Shown here: positions 61,251 through 64,000 of the stretch, in pieces
Numbering within the stretch: the first letter of the stretch is position 1
Layout: each line of letters begins with the position of its first letter
From: Methylobacterium sp. Leaf123
GTDB taxonomy: Bacteria; Pseudomonadota; Alphaproteobacteria; Rhizobiales; Beijerinckiaceae
Reading direction: 5' to 3'
DNA: 64,000 nucleotides
Assembly (NCBI RefSeq): GCF_001423405.1
Contig: NZ_LMNS01000004.1
Location: 1-64,000, forward strand
Program-made: the position numbers and the translations under genes
Notes under the pieces: generated by a model
Seen by the model: only the letters and a program-made list of their open reading frames with translations
Told to the model about the DNA's origin: nothing
The model's database searches: none

Positions 61251-61311
61251 ATGTCTCGCCCACACCCTCAGGCGCCCGTGGCGCCTCATCAGCCCTGAAA
61301 GGCTCTAGCCG

Positions 61312-62235
61312 ATGTCCAAGCACGTCGCCGTCCTGATGGGCGGCTGGTCTTCCGAGCGGGAAATCTCGCTTCGCTCCGGCAATGCCTGCGCCGGGGCGCT
61401 GGAAGGGGAGGGGTATCGCGTCACCCGCGTCGATGTCGGGCCCGACATCGCGACGGTGCTGACCGAGCTGCGGCCCGACGCGGCGCTCAACGCCCTGCAT
61501 GGTCCGGCCGGCGAGGACGGCACGATTCAGGGCCTCCTGGAGATCCTGAAGATCCCCTACACCCATTCCGGCGTGCTGGCCTCGGCACTCGCCATGCACA
61601 AGGAACGTGCCAAAACGGTCATGCGCGCGGCCGGTGTGAGCGTTCCGGAGGGCCGGGTCGTTAACCGTCATGATGCGGCGAAGTCACACTCGTTAACCCC
61701 TCCCTATGTCGTGAAGCCGATCGCCGAGGGCTCCTCCATGGGGGTCATCATCGTGCGCGACGAGCGCTCGCATCCGCCCCAGATTCTCGCCTCCGACGCG
61801 TGGGTCTACGGCGAGGAAGTCCTTGTAGAGACTTACGTTGCGGGCCGCGAGCTGACCTGCGCGGTGCTGGGCGATCGGGCGCTGGGCGTCACCGAGATCA
61901 AGCCCGTTTCGGGGGAGTGGTACGACTTCGATGCGAAGTACGCCGGAGGGGGGTCGATCCACGTCCTCCCCGCCGATCTTAAACTAAATATTTACCAGCG
62001 TGTCCAAGAGTTGGCGTTAACGGCGCATCAAGCACTGGGATGTCGTGGCGTCAGCCGTGCCGACCTTCGTTACGACGACACGCCGGGTGGAACCGGCGCT
62101 CTCGTCGTCCTCGAGGTCAACACGCAGCCAGGGATGACCCAGACGAGCCTTGTGCCGGAGATCGCGGCCCACGCAGGCCAGAGTTTCGGTGAACTCGTCC
62201 GATGGATGGTGGAGGACGCTTCTCTCAACCGCTGA
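61312..62235 (+). CDS. ddl: D-alanine-D-alanine ligase
   Basis: Makes D-Ala-D-Ala for the peptidoglycan stem. 307 residues: HVAVLMGGWSSEREISLRSG, LHGPAGEDGTIQGLLE, ALAMHKERAKTVMRAAG, the ATP-grasp VKPIAEGSSMGV and EVNTQPGMTQTSLVPE with the metal-binding Glu/Asn. Length is typical. A low-GC patch with unusual TTA codons lies in the second half (see the regulatory entry at 61671-62021). It overlaps ftsQ. Confidence 0.97.
   Translation: MSKHVAVLMGGWSSEREISLRSGNACAGALEGEGYRVTRVDVGPDIATVLTELRPDAALNALHGPAGEDGTIQGLLEILKIPYTHSGVLASALAMHKERAKTVMRAAGVSVPEGRVVNRHDAAKSHSLTPPYVVKPIAEGSSMGVIIVRDERSHPPQILASDAWVYGEEVLVETYVAGRELTCAVLGDRALGVTEIKPVSGEWYDFDAKYAGGGSIHVLPADLKLNIYQRVQELALTAHQALGCRGVSRADLRYDDTPGGTGALVVLEVNTQPGMTQTSLVPEIAAHAGQSFGELVRWMVEDASLNR
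61671..62021 (+). promoter_or_regulatory. Low-GC patch with TTAA boxes inside ddl (possible ftsQ/ftsA promoter region)
   Basis: Four TTAA boxes at 61671, 61693, 61979 and 62017, three of them in GTTAAC context. 61979-62040 has about 45% GC by my count, against roughly 68% around it, and uses the rare codons TTA, CTA, ATT and AAT. CtrA, the alphaproteobacterial cell-cycle regulator, binds TTAA-N7-TTAA, and in Caulobacter an ftsQA promoter lies in the 3' part of ddlB. The boxes here do not form an exact TTAA-N7-TTAA pair. The promoter role is inference. Confidence 0.35.
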
Positions 62236-63140
62236 ACGCAGCCGGTACCCCCGGCAGCGGCGGGATCTTTGCGGGCTTACGGCTCCCGAAGATCCTCAGG
62301 CGGTTCTCGTCGGCGCGTCGGCTCCGGCCGGCGGTGCCGATCGAGGCACGCGTGCCGCGGCTCGCGGGCACGGCGCTGGTCGCCGGGCTTGCCGGCAGCG
62401 TCGCGCTGACCGGCTTCGTCATGAGCGGGCGCTACGATAGCTTCGTCGCCGAGAATGGCCGGCCGCTCGACATCCTCGCGCGGATCGCCGGCTTCGGCGT
62501 CGAGCGGGTGACCATTACCGGCCTGTCGCGGATGTATGAGCGCGAGGTGCTGAGCACCGCCGGCATCGACTGGCGCTCCTCCGTGCCGTTCCTCGACGTC
62601 GATGGCGTGCGCGATCGTCTGCTCGCCGAGAAGCTGATCGCCAGCGCCTCGGTGCGCAAGCTCTACCCCAACGAGATCGTCATCAATCAGGTCGAGCGCG
62701 AGCCCGCCGCGCTCTGGCAGCAGAACGGCGAGATCCAAGTGATCGCCGCCGACGGCAAGGTGATCGATGACCTGCGCGACGAGCGCTACGTCAACCTGCC
62801 GCTCGTCGTCGGTGCGGGCGCCAACGAGCGCCTCAAGGAATATCTCGCGCTGATCGAGGCGGCGGGTCCGCTCGGATCACGCATCCGCGCCGGCACCTAC
62901 GTCTCCGGCCGGCGCTGGACGCTCAAACTCGACGGCGTCGACATTCGCCTGCCCGAGGCCGAGCCCGCCGAGGCGCTCGCCCGGCTGGTGCGGCTCGAGC
63001 GGGAGAGCAAGATTCTGGAGAAGGACATCATCGCGGTGGACCTGCGCATGGCCGACCGCGTCGTGGTGCGCCTGACCGAGGAGGCTGCGGCCGCCCGGGC
63101 CGAGAGCCGCAAGAAGCCGAAGAAGGGGACCGCGACATGA
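62202..63140 (+). CDS. ftsQ: Divisome protein FtsQ
   Basis: 312 residues from ATG 62202, which overlaps the end of ddl by 34 bp. Cytoplasmic tail, one membrane segment (LAGTALVAGLAGSVALTGFVM), a POTRA domain (VERVTITGLSRMYEREVLSTAGID) and the periplasmic FtsQ domain. FtsQ links the early cytoplasmic and late periplasmic parts of the divisome. The very basic C-terminus (ESRKKPKKG) is unusual. Length is normal for alphaproteobacterial FtsQ. Confidence 0.92.
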   Translation: MDGGGRFSQPLNAAGTPGSGGIFAGLRLPKILRRFSSARRLRPAVPIEARVPRLAGTALVAGLAGSVALTGFVMSGRYDSFVAENGRPLDILARIAGFGVERVTITGLSRMYEREVLSTAGIDWRSSVPFLDVDGVRDRLLAEKLIASASVRKLYPNEIVINQVEREPAALWQQNGEIQVIAADGKVIDDLRDERYVNLPLVVGAGANERLKEYLALIEAAGPLGSRIRAGTYVSGRRWTLKLDGVDIRLPEAEPAEALARLVRLERESKILEKDIIAVDLRMADRVVVRLTEEAAAARAESRKKPKKGTAT

Positions 63141-63202
63141 GCGCGTTCCACCCCGCCGCACTCTCCTCCGTGCCCTGTCGCGTATCCGCCGAGTAGCGTC
63201 CG

Positions 63203-64000
63203 ATGCAGACCCATCACGGCCTCACGCCGCGCCTGAAACCGCTTTCCGCCCGTCGGAGCGCGACGATGTCGGTGCTCGACATCGGCACCAGCAAGGTCGT
63301 CTGCCTCATCGCCGAGCTGCAGCCGGCCGAGGCGATGTCGACGCTGCGGGGGCGCACCCATCTCGCCCGCATCATCGGCATCGGCCACCAGCGCTCGGTC
63401 GGGCTCAAGGGCGGCGCCATCGTCGATCTGGAAGCCGCCGAGGGCGCGATCCGTCAGGCGGTCCACGCCGCCGAGCGGATGGCCAAGGCCGAGGTCCAGT
63501 CGGTCATCGTCAACATTTCCGGCGGGCGCATCGCCTCACAGCATTTCGAGGCGCGGGTGAATGTCCGCTCCGGCACCGTCACCGGCTCCGATGTCGAGCG
63601 GGTGCTGGAGACTGCGAGCGCCCACGGCGTCAGCCCCGGCCGGGCCGTGCTGCACGCCCTGCCGACCGGCTACGCGCTGGACGGGCAGGGCGCGGTGATC
63701 GACCCGTCGGGCATGATCGGCAACGCGCTCGGCGTCGATCTCCACGTCGTCACCGCCGAGGCGGCCGCCGCGCGCAACCTGATGCTGGCGGTCGAGCATT
63801 GCCATCTCGGCGTCGATGCGGTGATCGCCACGCCCTACGCCGCCGGCCTCTCGGCGCTGGTGGACGACGAGGCCGAACTCGGCTGCGCCGTCGTGGATAT
63901 GGGCGGCGGCACCACCAGCGTCGGCGTCTTCATGGGCGGCCACCTCGTCCATTGCGACGCGGTCGCGGTCGGCGGCCACCACGTCACCATGGACATCGCC
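63203..64000 (+). CDS. ftsA: Cell-division actin-like protein FtsA, N-terminal part
   Basis: 266 codons lie in the window; the gene continues past the right edge. Actin-type phosphate-1 motif MSVLDIGTSKVVCLIAEL, the FtsA-specific GLKGGAIVDLEAAEGAIRQA, RAVLHALPTGYALDGQ and the phosphate-2 motif VVDMGGGTTSVGVF. FtsA tethers FtsZ to the membrane and activates septal synthesis. The ATG at 63203 is 62 nt after the ftsQ stop. Position in the cluster (ddl-ftsQ-ftsA) confirms the call. Confidence 0.96.
   Translation, partial: MQTHHGLTPRLKPLSARRSATMSVLDIGTSKVVCLIAELQPAEAMSTLRGRTHLARIIGIGHQRSVGLKGGAIVDLEAAEGAIRQAVHAAERMAKAEVQSVIVNISGGRIASQHFEARVNVRSGTVTGSDVERVLETASAHGVSPGRAVLHALPTGYALDGQGAVIDPSGMIGNALGVDLHVVTAEAAAARNLMLAVEHCHLGVDAVIATPYAAGLSALVDDEAELGCAVVDMGGGTTSVGVFMGGHLVHCDAVAVGGHHVTMDIA

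Overview
The window reads as a chromosomal segment of a high-GC alphaproteobacterium, most likely a Methylobacterium/Methylorubrum species. The main reason is a complete PhyR general-stress-response regulator of 267 residues with its phospho-acceptor at Asp190 and a divergent nepR, the arrangement I know from Methylobacterium extorquens. A peptidoglycan/division cluster, ppdK, guaA, guaB and a SleB-type hydrolase fit the same group. The species call is inference; no database was searched.

Layout. 1-7.2 kb: start of an outer-membrane beta-barrel gene, a leftward lgt-midA-pgeF operon, an MgtC-like membrane protein, and pgm coupled to a secreted protein of unknown function. 7.2-14.5 kb: a 110-bp palindromic repeat, a SleB-type hydrolase, ppdK, a 50-residue DUF3096 gene, a low-GC sulfotransferase gene, an L,D-transpeptidase and a VOC protein. 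14.5-22.3 kb: a stress-response neighbourhood with nepR, phyR and several small genes behind GGAAC-N16/17-CGTT promoters of the EcfG type. 22.3-33.1 kb: housekeeping and repair genes (class III aminotransferase, metallophosphoesterase, AlkA-type glycosylase with a coupled acetyltransferase, RNase D, D,D-carboxypeptidase, AsmA-like protein). 33.4-35 kb: the two subunits of a 3-oxoacid CoA-transferase. 35.7-43.7 kb: a TonB/ABC metal-chelate uptake locus made of two converging units. 43.7-54.6 kb: guaA, PAP2 phosphatase, esterase, an RsmB-like methyltransferase, panE, two tandem secreted paralogs and guaB. 54.8-64 kb: the ftsW-murG-murC-murB-ddl-ftsQ-ftsA part of the division and cell-wall cluster, with a RelE-type toxin-antitoxin pair on the opposite strand between murC and murB, and a SMI1/KNR4-like gene between murB and ddl.

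How the genes work together. Many products act on the envelope: peptidoglycan precursor synthesis (murC, murB, ddl, murG), septal synthesis (ftsW, ftsQ, ftsA), peptidoglycan remodelling (SleB-type, L,D-transpeptidase, D,D-carboxypeptidase, PgeF), lipoprotein maturation (lgt) and several small exported proteins. The phyR/nepR pair is the partner switch that releases the EcfG sigma factor under stress. No ecfG or sensor kinase gene is visible here, so these must lie elsewhere. At least four other nearby transcription units carry the promoter that sigma factor is known to read.

No tRNA, rRNA, CRISPR array, insertion sequence or prophage was recognised.
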